NCBI GenBank assembly: GCA_964019415.1
Contig: OZ025877.1
Location: 1,761,501-1,825,500, forward strand
Origin: Ianthella basta
Taxonomy: Eukaryota > Porifera > Demospongiae > Verongiida > Ianthellidae
Length of the DNA stretch: 64,000 bases
Direction of reading: 5' to 3'
The notes below the pieces were generated by a model that saw only the letters and a program-made list of their open reading frames with translations, did not search any database and had not been told where the DNA came from. Of this stretch, positions 1-20,664 are shown piece after piece. Numbering within the stretch: position 1 is the stretch's first letter; each line of letters opens with the position of its first letter. Both the position numbers and the translations under genes were made by a program.

Positions 1-659
<659 letters not shown>

Positions 660-2583
660 ATGTTGCCTTGGAATGCATCCCTGTTTCTAGTATACCTGCT
701 GCTGCTAACTGTTGCTGGTGGTAATGCTACAGAATATCACCCATCCTGTATGGACAGTTATTTTGAGTTTGAGAGTGCCAATGTTGGTTCCGACACCAGT
801 GGGAAAATGCTCAGGAACCAGCTGCATGAAGTTTTTTACACTCCCAACCAACATTTTCCCTACTCTGTTGCTATTACCTATCAGCTAGTCAACGGAACAA
901 AACACACCAACCTATCCAGTGATCATGACTGTGAGAGTGAACTGTGGGTGTGGCATGCTTCTCCGGTGTTCTTACTAGGAGATGTTACCTACATCAATCG
1001 ATACCTACTCTACACTCTCAATCATTTCATGGATTGGAATCCACCCCATATTACTGTCGCTTTAACAACTGCCCCTTGTCTTGCCAAAATGGACAACTTT
1101 CTATGTAAAATGACTGCTTCGGTGGGTCTGTATGATTACCGTAATTATATATTCATGTATGAGTTGCGCGATATAGGCACATCCTACGTATAGACAAATG
1201 CAGCTATACTTGCAGGCATTTTATACATAATAATACACAAATGTATTAAAATTGGCAAATCTTTCACATGTATCTGTTAAATGGCAGAGATTGTTTAGAA
1301 CATTCTTATGGGCATAATACCATGAACATACTCACATGTATCTCTTCCAACATCAGTGCATGTCTCTTCCATTTCTGTATCCTTGAATGCAGATTCAGGA
1401 CTATGCACTTGGACAGATGGAGAATAAGATAAACTTGGGCTTTGTGAAGCGAGGATGCGGTATATCTATAAGGGAAGTTGGTTTATCTTTTGTTGATGAG
1501 TCAGAAACTATACTGTTTACTGCAGTATGGATAACATTAACTTGTGGAGCACTCTTCCACATGCTGTTTGTGTGGATCATTTTTGCAGCCCCCCCAAAGT
1601 GGCTGTTCGTCCCCCTGAAGTGGCTGTTTAAAACAAATGAAGATAAGGAATCCAATGACAAATATAGCTATAACAAATATGGTGTTTTCTGGGGTGTTTC
1701 GGCATCTGCTTTTTTGCTCTTAGGAATAATGTTATATACCTACATAAGATCAACAGTTACCTTAGTTACAGAAAGGAAGTATGGTTCCAAGACACTTACT
1801 TGTGTTCTGTCCAGTCTTTTAATTATTTGCTTGGGAGGGGGAATACCTGTAGCCATATACAGAGCGAGAAAGGTAACATTGAAAGTCCCCAAGATATACT
1901 TGTGCCTTGCCAGACCATTGTGCAGCTGTACGAGCAGCTGTATAAAACGGAAAGAAGCTGAGAGTCTTGTAATCACATTTGCATTATGGGTGGATTTGTC
2001 TCTGCTGCAACTGGGTCTGTTTCAGGGGATTGTCACTGTGATGGCACTTTCTGCTGAACCGTTTGCAATGACCTTAAATTTGATCGCAATTGTGGTAGCT
2101 TTCTCTGTCTCTTTCATTTTCTTCTCATTTCTCTTCACCATTTGTGGACTAACGAAATGTTCTGCTCAACAACAGAATGCCAGCTCTGAGGTGCAAGAGT
2201 GCTTCGACATACTAGAGAACCCCTGTGTCTTGGTGCAAGAGAACCACAGCTTCACAATGCCAGATCTAGAGGGTGCCAGTCCCACGGTGCAAGATGGCAC
2301 AGGCTGCAGGCCACGAGTAAAACCAACTGACATGACCATGGTGCTGACTGCATTGACTTTGCTGCCTCTTCTACTCACAATCATGTTTTATGGTGTTGCT
2401 ATTGCTGTTGTGGGATCAGTCATTAACATGGAGACACAGAAGAACAATTCTATTTCATTCATTTTCTCCCTTGCAATACCTATAGTGCTTATATCAATAC
2501 CTGTCTTCCTTCAGTGGTTCATTACTAAATGTTTGAAGATGTCTGTTGAGGGAACAGAACGAGCAACTAACAATTCTCATTAA
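660..2583 (+). CDS. Family copy A: secreted-ectodomain seven-helix membrane protein (two exons)
   Basis: Exon 1 is 660-1121 and exon 2 is 1393-2583, joined in phase 0 (TCG|gtgggt and tgcag|ATT), giving about 550 residues. I chose the ATG at 660 because it starts MLPWNA, as in copy F; the longer open frame begins at a GTG. Exon 1 gives a signal peptide and an ectodomain with sequons (NAT, NGT, NLS) and spaced cysteines. Exon 2 gives seven hydrophobic segments, with basic residues mostly in the loops predicted to be cytoplasmic. The loop between helices 5 and 6 is long (about 80 residues) and polar, unlike the short loop of copies B, C, D, G, H and I. No frame break was seen. I do not recognise the family. 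The topology resembles a GPCR, but no DRY or NPxxY motif is visible, so function is open: receptor, channel or adhesion protein are all possible. Confidence 0.82.
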
Positions 2584-4032
2584 CGAGTATCTCTCTTATA
2601 TATGTCATTTGTCCCTGACAATAGTATTGCTATTTAAATAATGTTGATGAATCCAATGATATGTGTGTGATTGTATATCACTAGCTAGTACATAAATGTA
2701 TAAATTTATTTTTATGTGCGACTTCTCCATTGTTTACTTCTAATAGTTATTGTTTATCCCTGCATACGTAGGCTGGGTTAACTGTATATACATCTCCTTC
2801 CTGTTGCTGGCTGTCTTGCAATTAAGCAGTGGGGTGATCATAGACATTCTCCATACAGTAAGTATCTGTAGACTATCCTACAATAAATCAAATCAACAAA
2901 TGCACAACCTATGTACATAGATCTCTCATAGATCACTCATGTCATCTGTTGAGCAAGTTGTGTATGCTGCACACTGTCTACTGGTTCTCACACTTTCTCC
3001 ATGCGAAAGACGACAGCTACAATTAGAAGGCTAGCGACCGCAACATTCATAAGAACTGTGATCACTGACCACTTGGTCACTCCAACTATTGAATGAGAAA
3101 TAAAGCGATGCTTGCTAAAATGGGGTAAATGGGCGTGTCAGAGCTTAGGGCTAGGATTGTCTGGTGAAAGTCTCACAATGTGCAAACACTTCTTATTAAA
3201 TTTTATTTAATTTTAATTTTTTATGCAATAATGGTGTTATGATGTTGCTTGCATGATTATCTGTATGCTCTGGTATCCTGTTCTGTTAAGTGTTTCTTTA
3301 TGATTTGTTGCATGGGTTGGCATGATGGTCACGTTTAGAACTTTCTGCAATGTACTTATATGCTGTGGTTCACGTGTATTAGTGCAGTTCTGTAGTTTAA
3401 GCTTTTGGAGATTGTAGGTTGTTTTCGCTTGGGTGTTTTACCATTGAATTGGCTTGTTCATTGTTCGGTGCCCTGATCGGGTTGACGTGAACCAACACCA
3501 ACGAACAGATGGACACAGCAGCAAAGACGAGGACTAACTAGTATATATGCAGTTGACTAGCACCTGCCAAGAAACATGGCGTTTGTTCTTTCAGTCAAAT
3601 TTATTTCCCACTTGAACTGCGAAGTTACGTAAGTCTTGGCAATAATATTATGCATTCATGGAGACTATTAATTTGTTTCCACACAGACGTACCCACCCAC
3701 CCACCCACAACCACACCCACACGCACACACATACGCACACGGAATGCACCATGCATGATCTAAATATCTAGCCCATGAAATTATGTATTTGCATGCGGAC
3801 AACTCTACAGCACTAGCAATGATCACGGTATAAGGGAAATATTTTGACACTCATATAATTTACAATGCTTGACAGATAGTCTAAAAGCCTGCATATTATA
3901 GTTGTAATGAGTACTTCTGACACACAGTCAAAACATATAGTAATGCACACAGAGGTTCACCGACGTCTAATGTCGCAGTATATAGACACATGTGCGTGCA
4001 AGTAACACAGTGTAATTGTGATGAGCTCTAAA
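2584..4032. other. Intergenic region between copy A and the RTK
   Basis: There is no long ORF. Two short membrane-segment-like open stretches are noted. One is on the plus strand at about 2772-2860, ending in a GTAAGT donor. The other is on the minus strand at about 2993-3115, ending in a hydrophobic tail followed by a basic end and a stop. A C-rich (CCCA)n-like run lies near 3690-3725. Either open stretch could be a relic of another gene; neither could be joined to further exons. Confidence 0.4.
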
Positions 4033-12860
<8,828 letters not shown>

Positions 12861-13114
12861 GGCGCGATATCGATAATGATCGTATACGTACATTATACTG
12901 CTTTACTACCACTGGACCTACCTTATTGTAGCACAGTGCATGATTACTTCCTGTGCTTGACTCTTATTAACTATTGTTGAGTTGTATGCATACACGTGAC
13001 ACGCTTGTGACTTTAGTATGAATGTATTTACCTTTAGTATGAATGTACTTATCTTAGACCAGGCCGCTAAGTGCCGCTTTGTTGTCTTTGTATGTACACC
13101 TGTTTTTACTACTA

Positions 13115-14207
13115 AAGGGTGCGTAAAAATGTTTCCTTCAAAAACAAGGGCAGATGTAGGGATGGTGCAGTGTGTCTCTGAAGGGCATGGCAAACCACCT
13201 GGCGGAAAAACCACAGGAACAAGGAGGAGGGCCGGTCCATGCAAAGAGGGGGACCAGCCTGTCCCCGCAAAACCCATGCAGATCATTAACACTCACTGAC
13301 TTGAATACATTTGCACCATCCCTACATCTGGCAACATTTTGCTGCGCTTGTGGTCTTGCTACAATCCCTTATTTCTCCACCTGCATGTTGTTATGCAATT
13401 GTGAGTGTGCAATGACAAGCTAAAGGGCTGCTATATGCATGCGATTAAGATTGCATGCCTATTCCAGCTATGCATCTTCCCATGTACACATCACCAAGCT
13501 GAAGGCATACACCCATGTACATGACTAAAGTGCTGATGAGTAACGGCTGTACAGCTATATGTATAGCAATTGCAGAGTCTGGTACACCGTGATGCATGCA
13601 TATGTACAGATGTGTTCTGATATACTGTAAGACACTAGCTACCTGGATATAGATGCATGAAGGTTGAACTTCACAAACATTGGCAGTGAAGTGTGCAATG
13701 TTTGTGCTGGCCTAGAGCTACACAGTGTGGGCATGAAAGTGGGTGTGGTGGTTTGCAGGCAGCGATGTAATGAGCAGCTATGGTAAGTATTGACACTGCA
13801 TTTGAGCTTAGCACAGCAAAGTAGATTGCAGTTTAATTTGCAGGGATGAACCTTCTGGAAAGGGAAGATAGAGCACAGCAAAACAGAGAGATAGGTAAAT
13901 GGTAAGGCTGTACTTGTAGGTGCAAAAGGGAAGCTGAATAGCCGGAATGGTTGTGCAGTAGTAGGAGGCGCGTCAAAATGTTGCCAGATGTAGGGATGGT
14001 GCAAATGTATTCAAGTCAGTGAGTGTTAATGATCTGCATGGGTTTTGCGGGGACAGGCTGGTCCCCCTCTTTGCATGGACCGGCCCTCCTCCTTGTTCCT
14101 GTGGTTTTTCCGCCAGGTGGTTTGCCATGCCCTTCAGAGACACACTGCACCATCCCTACATCTGCCCTTGTTTTTGAAGGAAACATTTTTACGCACCCTT
14201 GTTTCTC
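13115..14207. repeat. Inverted-repeat pair containing two MITE copies
   Basis: Arms of about 230 bases (13115-13344 and 13972-14207) are near-perfect reverse complements separated by about 630 bases of unrelated sequence. Each arm holds a unit of about 190 bases bounded by GATGTAGGGATGGTGCA and its reverse complement (about 13,153-13,337 and 13,985-14,164), which looks like a small MITE. Related CATCCCTACAT ends recur near 15,830 and 30,445. Confidence 0.7.
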
Positions 14208-14473
14208 GACTTTTTATGGAATGCAAATTGCACATGGGCAACGGCTGATCTACTTGAAAGGCTTCCAAACAACAGTGGCAACAAAGGAATGTGTTCCAAA
14301 TGCATAGCAGGGTGTGTAGCACATTGTGGGATGTGACTGGGTGGGCAACCTAGGGTAGTCTGTGGTGGATGGGTGCAAGATGTATTACTTCTGTTTGACT
14401 AGCCTATCATTTTGCGGAGTTAGCTCTGCTATAGGCTAGGATGGCATAACAAGAGGGCTAGGGGGCTGTAGCA

Positions 14474-14498
14474 CCCCCCCTCCCCCCCCCCCCCCCCA
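14474..14498. repeat. Poly-C tract
   Basis: A nearly uninterrupted run of about 25 C residues with one T. No function can be assigned. Confidence 0.9.
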
Positions 14499-14724
14499 AA
14501 TTACTTATCCAGGAAGTCATGGTGGTAGGCAAGACTGGCTTGTTCACAGAGTAACTCCCACAATCCCAATCATATTTTGCTGCCACTCTGACTCACTGTC
14601 TGGATGGATATTGGCTATAGCTACGTATCTACCCACACCACAGGCGGTCCAGAGGTACGGCCCCTACATGCACACAAAAGAGCTGCACCATACCTACACC
14701 ATTGAATGCAAGATGACTGTGGAG

Positions 14725-15480
14725 AGGAACCAGAAGTGACAGCTAGCTCTCATCGCCAAGCGAAAGCGGAAATGTCGGCCGGAAGCAACCGCGCAGTAAG
14801 GGAAAATGGCTGCCAAATGGCACGGCCGCGGATAACCACCGAAACGGTGCGCGGGCGAATGTCGGTCGAAGCATCTCCTGTATGCGCCCTAGAACAGTCA
14901 TCTCGCTGCGTTGTGGATCTATTGAATCGCAACTGAAATAGGATTAGGCGATCAAGTGTGTCCGAATGTGTAAAATGGCGTCTTTCTCCGCAGAGCGGGC
15001 ATCTGACGGTTTGGATAGGCTTCCCTGTTGTACAGCTAGCTGTGCTATGCCATTATATAGCCTAGGGCAGCACATGGGGCTGGGTGCGCGGCCGTGGCGA
15101 AATGACGCGCGGCCGAATGTTGGCCGAAGCATATCCAGTATGTACCCTGGCACAGTCGTTTGACCGCGATGTGGAGCCACTGGATGGTGAGTGTATGAGA
15201 AATAGGCGGACGCGTGTAGGTTGTGGAGTGGAACTGAAAGTGGCAGCTAGCTAAAGCGCTGGCCGGAAGCAACCGCACAGTAATTGCAAATGGCTGTCAG
15301 AAATGACCTTCGAACGGCACGCAGACGAACGCTAGTCGAAGCTTGCCTTGTATTCACCTTGGAACAGTCATCTGACCGCGCTGTGGAAGTATTGAATGGA
15401 AACTGAAGGAGGATTAGGCGAATCTAGATGCCGAAACGTGTGGTGACGTCACCATAAAATGGTGCCTTTCACTCAGGAAC
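14725..15480. repeat. Degenerate GC-rich tandem units
   Basis: Three diverged units share the blocks GGAAGCAACCGC, a (G/C)TCGAAGC or CCGAAGC block, ACAGTC(A/G)T, and CTGTGGA or TGTGGA (units at about 14,780-14,960, 15,080-15,200 and 15,260-15,430). CpG density is much higher than in the surroundings. A GAAGAAGAAGAATAATAAGAAG run follows at about 15,627-15,650. Together this could be the internal part and tail of an unclassified mobile element. Confidence 0.45.
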
Positions 15481-16000
15481 GCCTCCATAACTTCTGGAAA
15501 CCTCCATTTGTGAACTTGTTCGCAGAGTCATCTAACCTACAAAAGGCACTTACAGGTCCAAAGCGCTGTAGAACCGTGGGTAAACTATTCTCGTACTCCC
15601 TGTCGTGCGGGCGCGACGGTTGACGAAGAAGAAGAAGAATAATAAGAAGACGAAACACGGAAAAAGGCGTCGACGCTTTCTTCACAACGGCGCGCGCGCG
15701 GGGGGAAGTAAGGTTAGCTCTGTATACTGTACAACCTCCCTTCCTTGTAGGCGGTTTCTTGTGTCGGTTCTTACTACCGTTCAGGAGTAGTGCTATTTTC
15801 CGTTTGTATTACAGCATACAAACAACCACCACCATCCCTACATAGACAGCACTACCGTGCTGTCTGATATGTTACCTGTACTGAGCTGTATTGGCTCTCT
15901 CTGAATTGAGTTGTCTAAGCTGTACCAGTGACCAGTTGCGTGCCCGAGTTGCACCCCTCACACCGACTCCGAGTCAGCTAGCTAGCCGCGATTACATTAT

Positions 16001-16327
16001 AAGGCAAATAATTTAGTGGCAACAAAAGTTGGCGTTTTGAATAGTCTAAACAATAACAAGTACTGCTAACTATTTTAACATTTTTCATTCATTACGATTG
16101 TAAAATCTTTTGTCCAGCAGAAGAATTAGCAGGTACAATTTTATATAGAGATGTTTACGCTACTTGCCAAATGCACATAAATTCATTAATAACAGTCTAG
16201 GGACTAAGCTGCCAAAACACGTCGCACTGAATGAAACTAACTTCTGAGGTAGTAATTGTTACCATGAATGGATGCACGAGTGAGCCATAGGGAACCCATT
16301 CATATCTATGGTATGTAGTTCATCAAT
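16001..16327. repeat. Repeat R1, copy 1 (RTK upstream region)
   Basis: This sequence starts AAGGCAAATAATTTAGTGGC and ends at TTCATCAATATAGATAGA. It recurs at 19,852-20,177, 49,550-49,700 (partial), 55,217-55,545 and 63,625-63,958. In copies 1 and 2 it is interrupted at the same point by a LINE 3' end with a (GATA)n tail; the other three copies run on uninterrupted into TATACGTACATGAAAGC. Confidence 0.75.
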
Positions 16328-16365
<38 letters not shown>

Positions 16366-16990
16366 CTTTGCACAGGAAAGACCCATCAGCCTGATTGGCT
16401 GGTCTACCTGGGGGTCCAGCAAGACATACAGTTACAAGTGACACTTAAAGAGATGGATGCACATGTGCAGATTGTCATCATGAATAATTTGTGAATGATC
16501 GAGATTGTCATGATAAATGTCAGAATGCTTGCAATGCGGGTTACCACATTAGAATAATTGTTCCCCTATCCATTGTTTTGTAGCTTTCTTAAAAACAGTA
16601 GCGGGGTGAATACTCCTGATGCTTTCTGGAAGGGAGTTCCAATCTTAGGATCCCCCAAAAGTAAAATTTGATCTTCTGAATAGCTCTGTGTTCACACGAA
16701 AGAGGTGCAACTTCTTGAATCCTCTTGTCATCCTACACCCAACTGTTTCGTTGCTCACCAGCATGTCTTTCATGTCACTCTGGACATATTGCTTGTGGAC
16801 ACATCTGTGTACCAGAGCCAGCCTGGATAGTCTCCTCCTTTCAGTCAGTGGGGTCCACCCGAGGGCTGTTCTCAGTTCAGCATGCACTAGGTGTTCGTGG
16901 TGGTTTGGATAATGTCAAGCGCATCCCATAGTGTTCGTTCTACCTTCTGTTGTAGTTCTTTTGTGCACTCTTGCCGCAGGAAGGGAGTAG
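16328..16990 (-). mobile_element. LINE fragment (3' end of a non-LTR reverse-transcriptase gene)
   Basis: On the minus strand an open stretch (16645-16887) reads HAELRTALGWTPLTERRRLS, RLALVHRCVHKQY and RRSNFTFGGS. After one in-frame stop it continues WNSLPESIR and TVFKKATKQW. This order, ending in WNSLP and FKK, is the usual C-terminus of non-LTR reverse transcriptases. A 3' untranslated tail and a (GATA)n-type tail (16,328-16,364) follow. The element is 5'-truncated near 16,990 and inactive. The clade (CR1/L2-like or other) was not determined. Confidence 0.72.
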
Positions 16991-17003
16991 TTAGAATACA
17001 GGT

Positions 17004-17315
17004 GTGGAATGTGAATTAGAGACATTTCACATGGAAGGCTGTGTTAGTTATATACCTTACTTAGCAATCAATATGGATGGGGTGGTGCTTGGCTGTGCCA
17101 CTGTGGAGACCACTAGTGCTATTCGTGTGACCCACATACTAGGCAGCACTGTAGACAGTGAGCAGCTCCTACCCTACTTTACATTCACCCTATATGGTGC
17201 AGGCACCATGACATACATGATACTGAGGGAAGTGGGGCCTAGTGTGTGTGTTGTCTGCCAGAACCTCTCTGCTGTGTTTGATCTCTGGCCAGGTGACCAG
17301 GTCCCCCAATGGTGA
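17004..17315 (+). pseudogene. Possible SOD-like ectodomain fragment
   Basis: An open frame of 103 codons without a signal peptide or clear splice signals. It contains YLAINMDGVVLGCATVETT, which resembles the last strand of the RTK's SOD-like repeats (GMVIACGRLE; GQLLGCANIE), then a strand-rich stretch up to about 17,230. It may be a relic of a second RTK-type ectodomain or an unrelated ORF. The resemblance is short, so confidence is low. Confidence 0.3.
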
Positions 17316-18517
17316 CTTGTCCAGCAAGGTACAAGGGGTGACCATTACTACCCTTGTCATCAACGAAGCAACAATTGGGGGCACAGTGTGAGTGTGGGTG
17401 TTAAGGACAAAATTCACAATGCTCCATTCCCTATACATAATACAGCTTGACTCCATGCATGCTTGCAGAATGTGTTATTGCACAATGTATTATGTCTATT
17501 GAGGCATGGGCAAGTTTCCTGTAACGAGCATGTAGCACCTTTGATGAAGGGAGACTCAATAGGACATGCTCAATGGAACAAGTACTTATTGGGAAAGGGG
17601 CTAGTTTTTTTACATACATATAAGCTATAAATATATATTACTCATTGGCTTGTTACTGCCATACACCTCAAATGTGTGATACATTCAGGAATAGAGGTGA
17701 TGAATAACCTGTGATGACCAATTAGAGGGGTTTTAGGTAATAGGGTGCAGTTAGTGTGGCTGGGTGAGCTGTTGACTGGCTTCTGTGTAGGTTGAGTCAT
17801 ATGTTTTCTAGACAGCTTTGAACAGTTTGGGACAAAGTAAATGTCCTCATATAGTGGAGGTGTCTTTGTGTAGCTGAGATAGAAGGCTTGATTGCTGTTT
17901 AAGAGGTATCCTTGCAGAGCTAGGGGCCCCTTGGTAAGGGGATACATGTACAAACCTTTCATTGTGGCAGACTTCTACAGCATCCCAATTAAGACAACAC
18001 CATACATTGTCTGTATGTGAGCACATGTGCATGTGCACTAAAAGTAGCACAACTTGTTATTTTATGTTATCTTTAGATCCGCATATGTATACAAATGTCC
18101 TCAGGCTTGCTGCTGCAGTAACTTTCACCATTAATAGAGAGGTTTAGCATAGCGTAAAACGATACAATTTACGATAAGTTATTGCGCAATCATGAAATAC
18201 GGTAAAACGCTTCCGTATTTTACGATAGAACCAAACTTTATAGTTGCCTTTTAACGGTATGCACTTCACCATCTTTTCAGTGTCTGCGAGCGACCTAGGC
18301 ACTTCTACAGCGTCTATGCGCATGCCAATACTCACCCAGCGTGCGGCGCACAGCATAGTTACCAGTAAGCACTAGCAGAAAGATGATTGATACAATAGGC
18401 ACACATGCGCACTGCCTATACAGGGGAAAAAAGAATACAGCATTGTAATGTATAGACTCTTATGTGAATAAAGGAAAAAAAGAGAAAAACACATTGTCAC
18501 GGAGATCATTTGCCCTG
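17316..18517. other. Intergenic, no supported gene
   Basis: AT-rich sequence. A 106-codon open stretch on the minus strand (17642-17962) has no recognisable domain, no paralogue in the window and no splice context, so I did not call it. Nothing else is supported. Confidence 0.5.
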
Positions 18518-18946
18518 TTACAGCAGTGGTAATTGAGCCTCTGCTACTGCAACAGGGATCAAATCGGCCCCGGGGATCAAGCACTTAGATGATCTGGTGC
18601 CACGAATGCACAGGATGGATTTGCGCAGAAGGGCAAATGAGAGGCGGCATCTCATCCATTCCATTACAGAGGAGTAGGGTTGGGAGGTCTTCTCAGTAGT
18701 CAGCGATGCAGCCTTTGATAGAAGGTGGTACATTCCCTTGCCATTCCCCCAGTGGGGGAGAAAACAAGGGGGGGTAAACACTCCTCTTTCAACTTCACGA
18801 ATTCTTTGCCCATACTGTCTCTTCTTCTCAGCTTCATGTCGTCTGTATGTGGAGGGGATGGATGCGGAGCGATTGGAAGGTGCATTAGGGTAGAACACCC
18901 TTACGTCAAAGTTTGCTGTCTGATATGTGTTTCCAGACACTACCAT
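18518..18946 (-). mobile_element. Fossil fragment of a mobile-element ORF
   Basis: A short open stretch ends in RCRLSFALLRKSILCIRG, a tail I associate with multicopy mobile-element ORFs of cnidarians and sponges. It is an isolated, degraded and broken fragment with no flanking ends found. The family is undetermined. Confidence 0.4.
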
Positions 18947-19246
18947 ACTGCTGTCATCTTCTCAGTCCTATATTTTCACTCTTTTCTCTTCCTTCCATCC
19001 CTCCATTTCTTCCTTATTCAGAAAGACTTCTGAATCCGCTCTGTGACAGTCAGTGCATGTATATAGTTTCCTGAGGCCTGTCTCCAACAACAGCTGGGCC
19101 ATTATAGAACTACTGATTTCCATGCACTGGAGTGCTACAGGGAACGATTGTGTTGGTGAGAGAAGGTGAGTTGTGCATGTGTGTGTGACAGGACTGTGGG
19201 TGAGGGAAGGGTTTTTGGTGTGTGAAGAGAGGGGATGTGTGTGGGG

Positions 19247-19781
19247 TCCGGCAGCATAAACGGAACAATGGTGCCACAAGAAGCGGCTTCTCCATGCACG
19301 CGCAGCACAACGGAGTGCAGAATGAGGTCTCCAATTGTTGTCGCTATCCAATTCCCTTGTCGCTACCTGAATTGTACGCGTGGACCCACGTATTCTGTCC
19401 TGCACCGAACGTTTGGGGCTAAACTGTAATCGACGAAAAACTCGTAAATCTCGAAGTCCAAGCCACTGATTGTAGGTTGAAGAGTATTGAGAGCCACTAA
19501 CACATACCCAGGGGATTGTGGGAAGAAGTGCATCTGCCCCCTAAGGCCTCCAGTGCCAATTAGTACCGTAGCTGCGTACGCATAGGCAAGAAGAGGTATA
19601 CGTACATAGAAAGAATAGTCCATGCATGGTCATCAAGCCTTAGCCTGCTTGCGTGAATATGAATGGGCTACTGCCGGTACGCACCTTCAGATGCAATCGA
19701 ATCTACAGTCTTGGCGACAAAGCCAAGAATGAATGTCAAATAGAGACAGAAAGAACTGCTACACCCCCACTTCTTCCGCAT
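19247..19781 (-). pseudogene. Duplicated, broken copy of RTK exons 1-2
   Basis: Exon 1 copy 19685-19781 (MRKKWGCSSSFCLYLTFILG, donor GAAG|gtgcgt) and the exon 2 copy up to about 19,573 match RTK 12,318-12,860 closely, intron included. The reading frame is interrupted by TAG where the RTK has CAG (after GPRVQF). The copy ends abruptly near 19,247, inside exon 2, and no later RTK exon follows. It therefore cannot make the receptor; at most it could yield a short secreted peptide of the first SOD-like repeat. It lies beyond the 3' end of copy B, with repeat R1 between them. Confidence 0.85.
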
Positions 19782-19851
19782 GGCGCTATATCGTAAATGA
19801 GCGTATACGTACATTATACTGTTTTACTACCACAGGACTTACCTTATAAGG

Positions 19852-20176
19852 CAAATAATTTAGCGGCAACAAAAGTTAGCGTTTTGAATAGTCTACATGG
19901 TGAATACTACTAATCATTTGAACAATTTTCATTTCTTATGATATTAAATTCTATTGTCCAGCAGAAGAATTAGCAGGTGCATTGTTTATAAAGAGATGTT
20001 TGCACTACTTGCCAAATGCACTAAAATTCATTAATTAATAACAGTTTGGGGACCAAGCCTCCAAAACACGTCAAACTGCATGAAACTAACTTCTGAGGTA
20101 ATAATTGTTACCATAAATGGATGAACAAGTGAACCATAGCGGACCCACTCATATCTATGGTATGCAGTTCATCAAT

Positions 20177-20210
<34 letters not shown>

Positions 20211-20240
20211 TAGATAGATAGATAGATCTTTACACAGGAA
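19852..20240. repeat. Repeat R1, copy 2, with LINE 3' tail
   Basis: R1 runs to about 20,177, then (GATA)n to about 20,226, then GATCTTTACACAGGAA, the very end of the same LINE seen at 16.3 kb. The sequence then resumes with ATTAATATACGTACATG. The flanking ATCAATATA and ATTAATATA look like the target duplication of a severely 5'-truncated LINE insertion. Confidence 0.7.
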
Positions 20241-20664
20241 ATTAATATACGTACATGAAAGCTAAACAACATGCACACAATGATTGGCAGCCAATTAGTT
20301 TTTAGATGTCAGCTGGAAGCTAGGCAATATCTGTTTATAAAATTTATTGCATGCGCTGGATGAATATATATATATATAATATTATATATGCTGGCATGTT
20401 TTATTATTGCATCAGCATAACCATAGTAGTGACTATAGAGCTAACAATCAATTCAGCATGCTATGCAGACTAAAAGCCAACTAGGGTGCTCTAATTCTAA
20501 TTCACACAGTGATCAATGCTCGTAAGGATGAATTATTTGGAACAAATGAATAAGCAGGGATGGTACAACCGTGTTAGCAGCATTAAATGATATACAAAGT
20601 GTGTGTATAATTTCAAATACGCTGATTAGCATGTTTGGCTACAACTTAGTCATCTACAAATCAG
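20241..20664. other. 3' flank of copy B
   Basis: No gene. The sequence parallels the 3' flanks of copies G (49,700-51,021, ignoring the transposon) and H (55,545-56,062), sharing GATTGGCAGCCAATTAGTT and TTATTTGGAACAAATGAATA. It was part of the duplicated unit. Confidence 0.7.

Larger units (their letters stand above)
12927..15996. mobile_element. 3.07-kb insertion in the RTK upstream region
   Basis: The duplicated RTK 5' end at 19.2-20.2 kb runs straight from the upstream region (ACCTTATAAGGCAAATAATTT, near 19,848) into repeat R1. At the RTK itself the same sequence is split: CCTTAT ends at 12926 and TTATAAGGC resumes at 15997. The intervening 3,070 bases begin TGTAGC and end GATTACA, with TTAT on both sides. 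The block contains nested repeats (MITE arms, C-tract, GC-rich units). No coding sequence for mobility was recognised, so the class is undetermined. Confidence 0.7.

Noticed and set aside
3570-3632. Possible first exon (MAFVLSVKFIS..., donor GTAAGT) on the plus strand
   Set aside because: No downstream exon could be attached; the donor could be chance.
12927-15996. LTR element because of the TG...CA ends
   Set aside because: The two ends do not share a long direct repeat, so long terminal repeats are not supported.
17642-17962. 106-codon minus-strand ORF
   Set aside because: No recognisable domain, paralogue or regulatory context.
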